In this document: positions 43,519 to 55,851 of the stretch, in pieces
How positions within the stretch are numbered: position 1 is the stretch's first letter
Layout of the letters: every line of letters begins with the position of its first letter
Assembly (NCBI RefSeq): GCF_008642355.1
Contig: NZ_CP029193.1
Span: 5,914,001-5,978,000 of the forward strand
Length of the DNA stretch: 64,000 nucleotides
DNA from: Streptomyces venezuelae
GTDB lineage: Bacteria; Actinomycetota; Actinomycetes; Streptomycetales; Streptomycetaceae
Reading direction: 5' to 3'
The notes under the pieces: model-generated
Told to the model about the DNA's origin: nothing
Databases searched by the model: none
What the model saw: only the letters and a program-made list of their open reading frames with translations
Translations under genes and position numbers: made by a program

Positions 43519-44991
43519 GTGAGCGGCAATGGCGGAGGCGGCGCGAACGCGGAGAAGCGCCCCAACGAGATGCTCACGTCGTGGTTCGTGCGCAGCGGTT
43601 GGTCCAAGGGTGAGCTGGCCCGGCAAGTCAACCGGCGGGCACGCCAGTTGGGTGCACATCACATTTCCACGGACACCTCGCGGGTGCGCCGCTGGCTGGA
43701 CGGCGAGAATCCGCGCGAGCCGATTCCCCGCATCCTTTCCGAGCTGTTCTCCGAACGGTTCGGCTGTGTCGTCGCCGTCGAGGACCTGGGCCTGCGCGCG
43801 GCGCACCGCACACCGGCGTCCTCCGGGGTCGACCTGCCCTGGACCGGACCGCAGACGGTCGCGCTCATCAGCGAGTTCTCGCGCAGCGACCTGATGCTCG
43901 CGCGCCGAGGTTTCCTCGGCACCTCGCTCGCGCTCTCCGCTGGCCCCGCCCTCATCGAGCCCATGCAGCGCTGGCTGGTGCCCTCGCCTGCGACGCCGCG
44001 CGACGACCCCGAACCCGCCGCGTCGCGCCGCCCGGCGCGGCTCTCCAAGCCGGAACTGGACCTGCTCGAGTCCACGACGGTGATGTTCCGCCAGTGGGAC
44101 GCCCAGTGCGGGGGAGGGCTCCGGCGCAAGGCCGTCGTCGGGCAGCTGCACGAGGTGACGGACCTGCTGCAGGAGCCCCAGCCCGAGGCGACCTCCAAGC
44201 GCCTCTTCAAGGTCGCGGCCGAACTGGCCGAACTCGCGGGCTGGATGAGCTATGACGTGGGGCTCCAGCCCACCGCCCAGAAGTACTTCGTCCTCGCCCT
44301 GCACGCCGCGAAGGAAGCGGGCGAGAAGCCTCTCGGGTCGTACATCTTGTCGAGCATGAGCCGCCAGATGATCCACCTCAACCGGCCGGACGACGCGCTC
44401 GAACTCATCCACCTCGCGCAGTACGGAAGCCGGGACTGCGCCGGGCCGCGCACCCAGGCCATGCTGTATGCGATGGAGGCCAGGGCGTACGCGAGCATGG
44501 GCCAGCCCGGCAAGTGCAAGCGCGCCGTCAGGATGGCCGAGGACACCTTCGCCGACGCCGAGGACTTCGGCGAGCCCGAGCCGGACTGGATCCGCTTCTT
44601 CTCCGAGGCCGAGCTGAACGGCGAGAACGCCCACTCGTTCCGCGACCTGGCGTACGTGGCGGGCCGCAGCCCCACGTACGCCTCGCTGGCCGAACCGGTC
44701 ATGGACCGCGCCGTGGAACTCTTCGAGAAGGACCTCGAACACCAGCGTTCGTACGCACTGAACCTCATCGGCAAAGCAACCGTCCACCTGCTCCAACGCG
44801 AGCCCGAGCAGAGCACGGTCCTCGCCGGGCAGGCGCTCGGCATCGCCAAGAAAGTGCGCTCGGAGCGGGTCAACACCCGCCTGCGCAAGACCGTCGACAC
44901 CGCCGTGCGGGACTTCGGGGACGTCGCCGAAGTCGTCGAGCTCACCGAACGGCTCGCCATCGAGATGCCGGAGACCGTGGAGGCGGTCTGA
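43519..44991 (+). CDS. nsdA: NsdA, negative regulator of differentiation
   Basis: 490-residue Streptomyces regulator. Loss in S. coelicolor increases sporulation and actinorhodin. The N-terminal region MLTSWFVRSGWSKGELARQV and TSRVRRWLDGENPREPIPRI resemble a helix-turn-helix of the Xre/AfsR-linked type. A TPR-like C-terminal half (KYFVLALHAAKEAGEKPLG, ALELIHLAQYG, YALNLIGKATVHLLQ) suggests protein binding. A twin-arginine-like hydrophobic segment, RRGFLGTSLALSAG near residue 130, is notable. GTG at 43519 is chosen on family length. Identity is by recalled sequence and location next to amtB. Confidence 0.88.
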   Translation: MSGNGGGGANAEKRPNEMLTSWFVRSGWSKGELARQVNRRARQLGAHHISTDTSRVRRWLDGENPREPIPRILSELFSERFGCVVAVEDLGLRAAHRTPASSGVDLPWTGPQTVALISEFSRSDLMLARRGFLGTSLALSAGPALIEPMQRWLVPSPATPRDDPEPAASRRPARLSKPELDLLESTTVMFRQWDAQCGGGLRRKAVVGQLHEVTDLLQEPQPEATSKRLFKVAAELAELAGWMSYDVGLQPTAQKYFVLALHAAKEAGEKPLGSYILSSMSRQMIHLNRPDDALELIHLAQYGSRDCAGPRTQAMLYAMEARAYASMGQPGKCKRAVRMAEDTFADAEDFGEPEPDWIRFFSEAELNGENAHSFRDLAYVAGRSPTYASLAEPVMDRAVELFEKDLEHQRSYALNLIGKATVHLLQREPEQSTVLAGQALGIAKKVRSERVNTRLRKTVDTAVRDFGDVAEVVELTERLAIEMPETVEAV

Positions 44992-45148
44992 CGTCCGGCA
45001 CGACCTGCCCCGGCCGCGGCAGGACCATCCCTTACAGCCCGACTCGGCTCCCCCATGCCAGGTCAGCCGGATGGCCGCCGCGGCCGGTTCCAGTACCGCG
45101 CACACGGGTGCGTCGCGCACCCCGCGCGACCCGCGAGTTCATGGGCAT

Positions 45149-46961
<1,813 letters not shown>

Positions 46962-47032
46962 GCCGAGCTGCGCAAGGGGGGCAGGACGGGACGACTGAGC
47001 AGGACTGAGCGGGACCGAACGGGAGCTGCCGG

Positions 47033-49516
47033 GTGACGAGTATGGACGTACGGACCGAAGCGGAAACGGAAGACTCCGGCCCCAGCGGCTACGCGGCGGC
47101 CCGGCTGCGGCTCCTCCACGAGGAGTCGCGGTCCGGGCCGCCGCGCCGTGGCGCCCTCGCCGACCTGACGGACGACTGGCTCGCCGGCCTCTTCCGGGGA
47201 GGGCCATCGGGCACCCCGAACCCGAAAGGCGCCGCGCTCATCGCGGTGGGCGGCTACGGACGGGGTGAACTGTCGCCGCGCAGCGACCTGGACCTCCTCC
47301 TGCTGCACGACGGGAGCGCCGACTCCAAGGAGCTCGCCGCGCTCGCCGACCGCCTCTGGTACCCCGTATGGGACCTGGGGATCGCCCTCGACCACTCCGT
47401 GCGCACCCCCGCACAGGCGCGGAAGACCGCGGGCGAGGACCTCAAGGCGCACCTCGGACTGCTCGACGCCCGGCACATCGCGGGGGACCTCGGCATGACC
47501 ACCGCGCTGCGCACCGCCGTCCTCGCCGACTGGCGCAACCAGGCCCCCAAACGCCTGCCCGAACTCCGCGAGCTCTGCGACGAACGGGCCGAACGCCACG
47601 GCGAGTTGAGCCACCTGCTCGAACCCGACCTCAAGGAGGCGCGGGGCGGACTGCGCGACGCCACCGCGCTGCGCGCCGTCGCCGCGTCCTGGCTCGCCGA
47701 CGCGCCCCGCGAAGGCCTCGACGAGGCCCGCCGACGCCTCCTCGACGTACGCGACGCACTGCACCTGGCGACCGGCCGCGCCACCGACCGGCTCGCCCTC
47801 CAGGAACAGGACCAGGTCGCCGACGGGCTCGGCCTCCTCGACGCGGACACCCTGCTGCGCCAGGTGTACGAGGCCGCACGCGTCGTCGCCTACGCGGGCG
47901 ACGTCACCTGGCGCGAGGTCGGGCGCGTGCTGCGGGCACGGGCCGGACGCCCCCGGCTGCGGGCGATGCTCGGCGGCAGGAGCGGCGGCCGGACGGCGGT
48001 CGCCGAGCGGTCGCCGCTCGCCGAGGGGGTCGTGGAGCAGGACGGGGAAGCCGTGCTCGCCCGTGCGGCGCGCCCCGAACGGGACGCGGTGCTGCCGCTG
48101 CGCGCCGCGGCGGCGGCCGCGCAGGCGGGTCTCCCGCTCTCCCTGCACGCCGTGCGCCACCTCGCCGCCACGGCACGGCCCCTCACCACGCCGTGGCCGG
48201 CCGAGGCACGCGAGCAACTCGTGACGCTGCTCGGGGCGGGCCGGCCGACCGTGCAGGTGTGGGAGGCGTTGGAGGCCGAAGGACTCATCACCCGGCTCCT
48301 GCCCGACTGGGAGCGGGTCCGGTGCCGTCCGCAGCGCAACGCCGTCCACACCTGGACGGTCGACCGGCACCTGGTCGAGACGGCGGTGCGGGCCTCCGCG
48401 CTCACGCGCCGGGTCGGACGGCCCGACCTGCTGCTCGTGGCCGCGCTGCTGCACGACATCGGGAAGGGGTGGCCGGGCGACCACTCCACGGCCGGGGAGA
48501 CCATCGCCCGGGACGTCACGGCACGGATCGGCTTCGACGCCGCTGACGTGGCGGTCGTCGCGCGCCTGGTCCGGCACCACCTGCTGCTCGTGGAGACCGC
48601 CACGCGCCGGGACCTCGACGACCCCGCGACGGTACGCGGCGTCGCCGAGGCGGTCGGCTCCGTCGGCACGCTGGAGCTGCTGCACGCCCTCACCGAGGCG
48701 GACGCGCTGGCCACCGGGCCCGCGGCCTGGTCGACGTGGCGCGGGGCGCTCGTCGCCGATCTGGTGAAGCGGGTGGCGGCGGTGCTGTCCGGGGAGACGC
48801 CCGAGGAACGGACCGCGCAGGACGCGGCGCCTACGGCGGAACAGGAGCGGCTCGCGGTGGAGGCGTACCGAACGGGCGGTCCGGTGCTCTCGATGCGGGC
48901 GGACTCGGGAATTCCGGCTGAGGACGGGCCGGAGCCGCTCGGGGTGGAGCTGGTCGTCGCGGTCCCGGAACGGCCGGGGGTGCTGTCCTCGGTCGCCGGG
49001 GTGCTCGCCCTGCACCGGCTCGCCGTGCGGACCGCGGAGCTCGGGTCGGTGACGCTGCCGTCCGACATCGGGTCCGGTGCGGGGGGCTCGGTGCTGTTGC
49101 TGAGCTGGCGGGTGGCGGCGGAGTACGGCTCGATGCCGCAGGCGGCGCGGTTGCGGGCGGATCTGGTGCGGGTGCTCGACGGTTCGCTGGACGTCGAGGC
49201 CCGCCTCGCCGAGCGGGAGGCGGCCTACCCGCGCCGCAGGGGCACGGTGGCGCCTCCGGCGCGGGTGACGGTGGCTCCGGCTGCGTCGCGTCTCGCCACG
49301 GTGATCGAGGTGCGGGCCCAGGACGCCCCGGGCCTGCTGCACCGGATCGGGCGGGCCCTCGAAGCGGCAGGGGTGGCGGTGCGCAGCGCCCACGTGTCGA
49401 CCCTGGGGGCGAACGCGGTGGACGCGTTCTATGTGACGGGAGCGGACGGGGCGCCGCTGGCGGGGGAGACGGCGGCGGGGGTGGCCCGGGAGGTGGAGGG
49501 GGTGCTGCGGGGATAG
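47033..49516 (+). CDS. glnD: P-II nucleotidyltransferase GlnD
   Basis: 827-residue bifunctional enzyme modifying and demodifying GlnK. The N-terminal nucleotidyltransferase has GGYGRGELSPRSDLDLLLLH near residue 72, with catalytic Asp-x-Asp. The middle HD domain is LVAALLHDIGKGWPGDHSTAG near 470. Two C-terminal ACT domains start near 645 (ELVVAVPERPGVLSSVAG) and 755 (VIEVRAQDAPGLLHRIGRAL). In Streptomyces the activity is adenylylation, not uridylylation, as known from S. coelicolor. The start is GTG at 47033, with an in-frame ATG at 47042 as alternative. Confidence 0.95.
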   Translation: MTSMDVRTEAETEDSGPSGYAAARLRLLHEESRSGPPRRGALADLTDDWLAGLFRGGPSGTPNPKGAALIAVGGYGRGELSPRSDLDLLLLHDGSADSKELAALADRLWYPVWDLGIALDHSVRTPAQARKTAGEDLKAHLGLLDARHIAGDLGMTTALRTAVLADWRNQAPKRLPELRELCDERAERHGELSHLLEPDLKEARGGLRDATALRAVAASWLADAPREGLDEARRRLLDVRDALHLATGRATDRLALQEQDQVADGLGLLDADTLLRQVYEAARVVAYAGDVTWREVGRVLRARAGRPRLRAMLGGRSGGRTAVAERSPLAEGVVEQDGEAVLARAARPERDAVLPLRAAAAAAQAGLPLSLHAVRHLAATARPLTTPWPAEAREQLVTLLGAGRPTVQVWEALEAEGLITRLLPDWERVRCRPQRNAVHTWTVDRHLVETAVRASALTRRVGRPDLLLVAALLHDIGKGWPGDHSTAGETIARDVTARIGFDAADVAVVARLVRHHLLLVETATRRDLDDPATVRGVAEAVGSVGTLELLHALTEADALATGPAAWSTWRGALVADLVKRVAAVLSGETPEERTAQDAAPTAEQERLAVEAYRTGGPVLSMRADSGIPAEDGPEPLGVELVVAVPERPGVLSSVAGVLALHRLAVRTAELGSVTLPSDIGSGAGGSVLLLSWRVAAEYGSMPQAARLRADLVRVLDGSLDVEARLAEREAAYPRRRGTVAPPARVTVAPAASRLATVIEVRAQDAPGLLHRIGRALEAAGVAVRSAHVSTLGANAVDAFYVTGADGAPLAGETAAGVAREVEGVLRG

Positions 49517-49661
49517 GGGGTGGCGCGGGTGGTGTCCCGGGCCGGACGCGGAGCGTACGGCGTTCGGGAAGTCCCGCCCGCCGCCCCGGGCACCCGCCCG
49601 GGACAGATACTCTGGAAGGCGACCTGTCCCCCTTTCCCCGACCCGAGGATTCGCGACCGCC

Positions 49662-51215
49662 GTGTTCGATACTCTCTCCGACCGCCTCGCAGCGACATTC
49701 AAGAACCTCCGGGGCAAGGGCCGCCTGTCCGAGGCGGACATCGACGCCACGGCGCGCGAGATCCGCATCGCCCTGCTCGAGGCGGACGTGGCCCTGCCCG
49801 TCGTCCGCGCCTTCATCAAGCAGGTCAAGGAGCGCGCGGCCGGCGCCGAGGTCTCCCAGGCCCTCAACCCCGCCCAGCAGGTCATCAAGATCGTCAACGA
49901 GGAGCTCATCGGCATCCTCGGTGGCGAGACGCGCCGCCTCCGGTTCGCCAAGACCGCGCCGACCGTCATCATGCTGGCGGGTCTGCAGGGTGCCGGTAAG
50001 ACGACCCTCGCCGGAAAGCTCGGTCTCTGGCTGAAGGGGCAGGGCCACTCGCCGCTCCTCGTGGCGTGCGACCTGCAGCGTCCCAACGCCGTCAACCAGC
50101 TGGGCGTGGTCGCCGAGCGCGCGGGCGTCGGGGTGTACGCCCCGCAGCCGGGCAACGGCGTGGGCGACCCGGTGCAGGTCGCCAAGGACTCCATCGAGTT
50201 CGCGCGGACGAAGCAGTACGACGTCGTGATCGTCGACACCGCGGGCCGCCTCGGCATCGACCAGGAGCTGATGCAGCAGGCCGCGGACATCCGCGATGCC
50301 GTCAGCCCGGACGAGGTCCTCTTCGTCGTCGACGCGATGATCGGTCAGGACGCGGTCAACACGGCCGAGGCGTTCCGTGACGGCGTCGGCTTCGACGGCG
50401 TCGTGCTGTCCAAGCTCGACGGTGACGCCCGCGGTGGTGCCGCGCTCTCCATCGCGCAGGTCACGGGCCGCCAGATCATGTTCGCCTCGAACGGCGAGAA
50501 GCTGGACGACTTCGACGCGTTCCACCCGGACCGCATGGCGTCCCGCATCCTCGGCATGGGCGACATGCTCACGCTGATCGAGAAGGCCGAGCAGACCTTC
50601 TCGCAGCAGGAGGCCGAGAAGATGGCCTCCAAGCTGGCGTCCAAGAAGGGCCAGGACTTCACCCTGGACGACTTCCTGGCCCAGATGGAGCAGGTCAGGA
50701 AGATGGGCAGCATCAGCAAGCTGCTCGGGATGATGCCCGGCATGGGGCAGATCAAGGACCAGATCAACAACCTCGACGAGCGCGACGTCGACCGCACGGC
50801 CGCGATCATCAAGTCGATGACGCCCGCCGAGCGTCAGGAGCCGACGATCATCAACGGCTCGCGTCGAGCCCGTATCGCCAAGGGTTCCGGTGTCGACGTC
50901 AGCGCGGTCAAGAACCTCGTCGAGCGGTTCTTCGAGGCGCGGAAGATGATGTCCCGCATGGCCCAGGGCGGCGGCATGCCGGGTATGCCCGGGATGCCGG
51001 GCATGGGTGGCGGCCCCGGCAAGCAGAAGAAGAAGCAGAAGCAGGCGAAGGGCAAGCGCAAGTCGGGCAACCCGATGAAGCGCAAGCAGGAGGAGCAGGA
51101 GGCCGCCGCGCGCCGCGAGGCCGCGAACCAGGCGGGTGCCGCCTTCGGGATGCCGGGCGCGCAGCCGGGCAAGGACTTCGAGCTGCCGGACGAGTTCAAG
51201 AAGTTCATGGGCTGA
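49662..51215 (+). CDS. ffh: Signal recognition particle protein Ffh
   Basis: 517-residue SRP54 GTPase binding signal sequences and the SRP RNA. The NG domain contains GLQGAGKTTLAGKLG, CDLQRPNAVNQL, DTAGRLGIDQEL and SKLDGDARGG. The M domain (about 300-430) includes GSISKLLGMMPGM and the RNA-binding SRRARIAKGSG. The C-terminal tail is a Met/Gly-rich stretch then Lys/Gln-rich (KKKQKQAKGKRKSG). The start is GTG at 49662. A strong terminator follows. Confidence 0.97.
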   Translation: MFDTLSDRLAATFKNLRGKGRLSEADIDATAREIRIALLEADVALPVVRAFIKQVKERAAGAEVSQALNPAQQVIKIVNEELIGILGGETRRLRFAKTAPTVIMLAGLQGAGKTTLAGKLGLWLKGQGHSPLLVACDLQRPNAVNQLGVVAERAGVGVYAPQPGNGVGDPVQVAKDSIEFARTKQYDVVIVDTAGRLGIDQELMQQAADIRDAVSPDEVLFVVDAMIGQDAVNTAEAFRDGVGFDGVVLSKLDGDARGGAALSIAQVTGRQIMFASNGEKLDDFDAFHPDRMASRILGMGDMLTLIEKAEQTFSQQEAEKMASKLASKKGQDFTLDDFLAQMEQVRKMGSISKLLGMMPGMGQIKDQINNLDERDVDRTAAIIKSMTPAERQEPTIINGSRRARIAKGSGVDVSAVKNLVERFFEARKMMSRMAQGGGMPGMPGMPGMGGGPGKQKKKQKQAKGKRKSGNPMKRKQEEQEAAARREAANQAGAAFGMPGAQPGKDFELPDEFKKFMG

Positions 51216-51246
51216 CGTGGCGGTACGTGCGTTCCGTACGTACGCG

Positions 51247-51291
51247 CGCATGAGGGCGTTCCCGGTCGCCGGGGGCGCCCTCATGCGTTTT
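51247..51291 (+). terminator. ffh terminator
   Basis: CGCATGAGGGCG and CGCCCTCATGCG form a perfect 12-bp stem with a 17-base loop containing an inner CCCGG/CCGGG pairing, followed by TTTTC. Confidence 0.88.
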
Positions 51292-51333
51292 CGAGCAGGT
51301 GCTGGCCCGTTGTTTGTGTCGTAACGTCCGGAT

Positions 51334-53268
51334 ATGAGCAACCCCGTGCCGCCGGACCGGGCGCCCGACAAGCCGTGGCGCTCCGAGGGCGCGCCCTCGC
51401 CCGACCCCGCGCCGCCGCCGAAGAAGAAGATGCCGGGCGGCTGGGGCGGTCTCGTCCTGACGGCCCTGATCGTCTACCTCATCGCCAACCTCGTGCTCTC
51501 CTTCTTCAACGACGGCGACGAGCCGACCATCTCGTACACGGAGTTCAGCAAGCAGGTCGACTCCGGCAACGTCACGAAGATCTACTCCAAGGGCGACGCG
51601 ATCCAGGGGCAGCTCAAGAAGGAGCAGCCGAGGCCGGACGGCGACAAGGGGAAGTACACCAAGTTCACCACCCAGCGGCCCGCCTTCGCCGACGACAAGC
51701 TCTGGGACGACCTGACCGAACACAAGGTCACCGTCACCGCCGAGCCCGTCGTGCAGGAACGCAGTTTCCTCTCCAACCTCCTCATCTCGCTCGCGCCGAT
51801 GCTCCTGCTCGTCGTGCTGTGGATCTTCATCGCGCGGCGGATGAGCGCCGGCATGGGCGGCGGTGGCGGCATGCTCGGCCGCAAGACGCCGCCCAAGCCC
51901 GTCGAGCTGGAGCCCGGGGCGAAACGGACCACCTTCGAGGACGTGGCGGGCATCGACGAGGTCGAGGGCGAACTCAACGACGTCGTCGACTTCCTGAAGA
52001 ATCCCGGGGCCTACCGCGCCATGGGCGCCAAGATGCCGCGCGGTGTGCTCCTCGCGGGCCCGCCCGGCACCGGCAAGACCCTCCTCGCGCGCGCCGTCGC
52101 CGGCGAGGCGGGCGTGCCCTTCTTCTCGGCCTCCGCCTCCGAGTTCATCGAGATGATCGTCGGCGTCGGCGCCTCGCGCGTACGGGAACTCTTCACCGAG
52201 GCCCGCAAGGTCGCGCCGTCCATCATCTTCATCGACGAGATCGACACCATCGGACGCGCCAGGGGCGGCGGCAGCGGCATGGGCGGCCACGACGAGCGCG
52301 AACAGACGCTCAACCAGATCCTCACCGAGATGGACGGCTTCTCGGGCGCGGAAGGAGTGATCGTGCTCGCCGCCACCAACCGGGCCGACATCCTCGACCC
52401 CGCTCTCACCAGGCCGGGGCGGTTCGACCGGGTCGTCAACGTGTCACCGCCCGACCGCGGTGGACGCGAGGCCATCCTCAGGATCCACACCCGTCCCATC
52501 CCGCTCGCCGACGACGTCGACCTCGCCCAGGTCGCCCGTACGACACCGGGCATGACCGGCGCCGAACTCGCCAACCTGGCCAACGAAGCGGCCCTCATCG
52601 CCGTCAAGCGCAAGCAGCGCACGGTCACGCAGTCCGACCTCTCCGAAGCCATGGAGAAGGTGCAGCTCGGCGCCGAACGGCCGCTGGTGATGCCCGAGGA
52701 CGAGCGCAGGCGCACGGCCTACCACGAGAGCGGACACGCCCTGCTCGGCATGCTCCAGCCCGGCGCCGACCCCGTCCGCAAGATCACCATCGTGCCGCGC
52801 GGGCGCGCGCTGGGCGTGACCCTCTCGACCCCGGACTCCGACAAATACGCCTACACGGAGGAGTACCTCCGGGGACGCATCATCGGCGCCCTGGGAGGCA
52901 TGGCCGCCGAACACGTCGTCTACGGAGTGGTCACCACCGGCGCCGAGAACGACCTGGAGCAGGTCACCAACATCGCCCGCGGCATGGTCGCCCGCTGGGG
53001 CATGAGCGAACGCGTCGGCCGCCTCTCCGCCCTGCCGAACGACGCCCAGCAGGCGTACGGCCTCGCGGCCGCCCCGCAGACCCTCGACACGATCGACGGC
53101 GAGATGCGCCGCATCGTGGACGAGTGTTACGAAAGCGCTTGCCGCCAACTGCGCGACCACCGCGACCAATTGGACGCCCTGTCCGCCGCGCTCCTCGAGA
53201 ACGAGACGCTGGAGGAAGCCGAGGCGTACCGGATCGCCGGCATCACGCGGCTGACCAAGGGCAGCTGA
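51334..53268 (+). CDS. ftsH: ATP-dependent zinc metalloprotease FtsH
   Basis: 644-residue membrane AAA+ protease degrading damaged membrane and short-lived proteins. Two membrane segments flank a periplasmic domain (about 37-58 and 150-167). The AAA module has [24 protein letters not shown] and the SRH region [19 protein letters not shown]. The zinc site is HESGH near 470, with the distal ligand region [15 protein letters not shown] Pro-rich N-terminus precedes the first segment. A methyltransferase gene converges on it with 13 bases between stops. Streptomyces usually has another FtsH elsewhere, so this may be one of two. Confidence 0.95.
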   Translation: MSNPVPPDRAPDKPWRSEGAPSPDPAPPPKKKMPGGWGGLVLTALIVYLIANLVLSFFNDGDEPTISYTEFSKQVDSGNVTKIYSKGDAIQGQLKKEQPRPDGDKGKYTKFTTQRPAFADDKLWDDLTEHKVTVTAEPVVQERSFLSNLLISLAPMLLLVVLWIFIARRMSAGMGGGGGMLGRKTPPKPVELEPGAKRTTFEDVAGIDEVEGELNDVVDFLKNPGAYRAMGAKMPRGVLLAGPPGTGKTLLARAVAGEAGVPFFSASASEFIEMIVGVGASRVRELFTEARKVAPSIIFIDEIDTIGRARGGGSGMGGHDEREQTLNQILTEMDGFSGAEGVIVLAATNRADILDPALTRPGRFDRVVNVSPPDRGGREAILRIHTRPIPLADDVDLAQVARTTPGMTGAELANLANEAALIAVKRKQRTVTQSDLSEAMEKVQLGAERPLVMPEDERRRTAYHESGHALLGMLQPGADPVRKITIVPRGRALGVTLSTPDSDKYAYTEEYLRGRIIGALGGMAAEHVVYGVVTTGAENDLEQVTNIARGMVARWGMSERVGRLSALPNDAQQAYGLAAAPQTLDTIDGEMRRIVDECYESACRQLRDHRDQLDALSAALLENETLEEAEAYRIAGITRLTKGS

Positions 53269-53281
53269 CGTACCGCCCCCG

Positions 53282-54142
53282 TCACGGAGTACGTGCGATC
53301 AAGTACCGGAAGACGTTCGGCATCCACACCGTCCCGTCCGCGCGCCGATGCGGATGCAGTGCCTCCGTCAGCTCCTTGTCGACCTGCGCCTGATCCGTCG
53401 CCCGCGCCGCCGCGTCGAACAGTCCCGTCGAGAGCAGCCCGCGTGCCGCGCTCTCCACGTCCGCGTACCCGAAGGGGCACGCGACCCGGCCCGACCCGTC
53501 CGGCTTCAGGCCCGCCCGTTCCGCGACCATCTCCAGGTCGTCGCGGAGCGCGGGGCGCCAGCTGCCCGCGCTCCGGAGCGGGTCCGCGAGCTTCGTCGCC
53601 ACCTTCAGGACGGACGAGGTCGCGCAACGCTCCGGCGGGCCCCAGCCGGCGAGCACCACCGGAGTGCCGTGCCCGGCCAACGGCGTCGCCGCCTCCAGGA
53701 GGTCGGAAAGCCCTTCGGAGTCGCCCGCCCTACAGCCGATCGGCTGGAAGGCCGTGACGAGGTTGTACGTGGGCAGGCCCGGGTCCGCCGCGTCCGCGGG
53801 ACCGCCTTCCACCAGCCGGGCGGCGGCACGCGCGCGTGCGTCACCCGTCGAGTCCGGCAGCAGACGTTCACGCGCGAGAGCAAGACGTTCGGGCTGCGAG
53901 GGGTCGACCCCGGTGACCGCGGCACCCCGTGAGGCCGCCATCAGCAGAGCCAGTCCGGAACCGCAGCCGAGGCCGAGGAGCCGGGTGCCGTTCCCCACGT
54001 CGAGCCGTTCGTACACCGCTTCGTAGAGCGGGACCAGCATCCGTTCCTGGATCTCCGCCCAGTCACGCGCGCGTGCACCCAGGTCCACACGGGGCGCCGC
54101 GCCCGCGTGGGGAAGGTGCGACTGCACGAGTGTTGGTGTCAT
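53282..54142 (-). CDS. Putative SAM-dependent methyltransferase
   Basis: 286-residue class I methyltransferase-like protein. The N-terminal half has RLLGLGCGSGLALLMAASRG and AVTGVDPSQPERLALAR, the SAM-binding motifs I and II; the usual Asp of motif I is Gly here. The later part has VLAGWGPPERC and a C-terminal segment resembling small-molecule O- or C-methyltransferases. The substrate is unknown. ATG at 54142; the frame stays open far upstream across proS, but that is a high-GC artefact. It is divergent from proS and may share its promoter region. Confidence 0.78.
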   Translation of the reverse strand: MTPTLVQSHLPHAGAAPRVDLGARARDWAEIQERMLVPLYEAVYERLDVGNGTRLLGLGCGSGLALLMAASRGAAVTGVDPSQPERLALARERLLPDSTGDARARAAARLVEGGPADAADPGLPTYNLVTAFQPIGCRAGDSEGLSDLLEAATPLAGHGTPVVLAGWGPPERCATSSVLKVATKLADPLRSAGSWRPALRDDLEMVAERAGLKPDGSGRVACPFGYADVESAARGLLSTGLFDAAARATDQAQVDKELTEALHPHRRADGTVWMPNVFRYLIARTP

Positions 54143-54358
54143 CGAATGCGCCCCAATCAGCCGAGAGTTAGTGCCGTGACGTAATCCAACGGTTCGTCCG
54201 CCCCCGTGCAGTGCGCTCGCACTCCCCCCGTATGCCAGAGAACTCCGCATCCGTCGTGGAGTCCAGAGGTTGTGGGCCAATGCTTGCGTTCCACCGTTGT
54301 GCGCCCCCCTGCGACAACCACGCGCACTCTCCGCAGGCCCGCCCCTACCATGCGCGCC

Positions 54359-55789
54359 ATGGCCAAGACACCCGTGCTCACGCCCCAGGCGGACGACTTC
54401 CCGCGCTGGTACCAGGACCTGATCAACAAGGCCGAACTGGCCGACAACGGCCCGGTGCGCGGCACCATGGTGATCCGACCGTACGGCTACGGGCTGTGGG
54501 AACGTATGCAGCGGGAGATGGACGCCCGCATCAAGGAGACGGGCGCGCAGAACGCGTACTTCCCCCTCCTCATCCCGCAGTCGTATCTCACCAGGGAGGC
54601 CGAGCACGTCGAAGGCTTCGCCCCGGAGCTCGCCGTCGTCACGCACGGCGGCGGCAAGGAACTGGAGGAGCCGGTCGTCGTCCGCCCCACGTCGGAGACG
54701 ATCGTCAACGAGTACTTCTCCAAGTGGGTGCAGAGCTACCGCGACCTGCCCCTGCTGATCAACCAGTGGGCCAACGTGGTCCGCTGGGAGATGCGCCCCC
54801 GCCTGTTCCTGCGGACGTCGGAGTTCCTCTGGCAGGAGGGCCACACCGCCCACGCGACGTACGAGGAAGCCCGCGACTTCGCCGCCCGCATCCACCGCCA
54901 CGTCTACGGGGACTTCATGCGCGACGTCCTCGCCATGGACTTCGTCCTGGGCCGCAAGACCGCCAAGGAGCGCTTCGCCGGGGCCATCAACACCCTCACC
55001 CTCGAAGGCATGATGGGCGACGGCAAAGCCCTCCAGCTCGGCACCAGCCACGAGCTCGGCCAGAACTTCGCCGAGGCCTTCGACACCCGCTACCTCGCCA
55101 AGGACGGCACGCGGGAGCTCGTCTGGCAGACCTCCTGGGGCAGCACGACCCGCATGATCGGCGCGCTGGCGATGATGCACGGCGACGACGACGGGCTGCG
55201 CGTACCGCCCCGGCTCGCCCCCGTCCAGGTCGTCGTCCTCGCCATCAAGGGTGATGACGCCGTGCTCGCCAAGGTCCACGAGATCGGCGGCGCCCTGCGG
55301 GCCGCGGGCATCCGCGTTCAGGTCGACGACCGCACGGACACCCCCTTCGGCAGGCGCGCCGTGGACTGGGAGCTCAAGGGGGTCCCCGTGCGCGTCGAGG
55401 TCGGCCCGCGGGACCTGGCGAGCGGCACCGTCATGCTGGTCCGCCGCATCCTGGGCAAGCACAGCCCCGGCGGCAAGGAGCCGGTCCCCGTCGACGCCCT
55501 CGCCACCCTGCTGCCCACGGTCCTCGAAGAGGACCAGGCGCTGCTCCTGACGCAGGCCCGCGCTCGCCGCGAGTCCCGCACCTCGGACGTCCGCACGGTC
55601 GACGAGGCCGTGGAGGCGACGGCCGCCGGCGGCTGGGCACGCGTCCCGTGGGCCGCCCTCGGCGAAGAAGGCGAGGCCAGGCTGGCCGAGCACTCCGTGA
55701 CCGTACGGTGTCTGGTCACGGAGGACGGGGCGGTGCCGCACGCCGAGGAGACCCCGGGTAACGTCGCTCTCGTGGCCCGCTCCTACTGA
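54359..55789 (+). CDS. proS: Proline--tRNA ligase, archaeal/eukaryotic type (ProS type 3)
   Basis: 476-residue class II synthetase. It lacks the editing insertion (INS) found in the roughly 570-residue bacterial-type ProRS, and it ends in Tyr (VALVARSY), the hallmark of the archaeal/eukaryotic type. Motif 1 region is AYFPLLIPQSYL, motif 2 QWANVVRWEMRPRLFLRTSEF then LWQEGHTAH, motif 3 GLRVPPRLAPVQVVV, followed by the anticodon domain. The C-terminal zinc-like domain is short. ATG at 54359 is used; ATG at 54350 is in frame. A bacterial-type ProS probably exists elsewhere in a Streptomyces genome, so this may be a second enzyme. A terminator follows. Confidence 0.92.
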   Translation: MAKTPVLTPQADDFPRWYQDLINKAELADNGPVRGTMVIRPYGYGLWERMQREMDARIKETGAQNAYFPLLIPQSYLTREAEHVEGFAPELAVVTHGGGKELEEPVVVRPTSETIVNEYFSKWVQSYRDLPLLINQWANVVRWEMRPRLFLRTSEFLWQEGHTAHATYEEARDFAARIHRHVYGDFMRDVLAMDFVLGRKTAKERFAGAINTLTLEGMMGDGKALQLGTSHELGQNFAEAFDTRYLAKDGTRELVWQTSWGSTTRMIGALAMMHGDDDGLRVPPRLAPVQVVVLAIKGDDAVLAKVHEIGGALRAAGIRVQVDDRTDTPFGRRAVDWELKGVPVRVEVGPRDLASGTVMLVRRILGKHSPGGKEPVPVDALATLLPTVLEEDQALLLTQARARRESRTSDVRTVDEAVEATAAGGWARVPWAALGEEGEARLAEHSVTVRCLVTEDGAVPHAEETPGNVALVARSY

Positions 55790-55851
55790 GGAGGGCGCCT
55801 CCGGTACGCCCGCGCTCGATCTCGGCTCGCACGCCCGCCCAGGCATCACGA

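Noticed and set aside
53282..55849. 855-codon minus-strand frame joining the methyltransferase to antisense proS
   Set aside because: Only the first 861 bases from the 3' end (to ATG 54142) have domain content. The rest opposes a clear ProRS.
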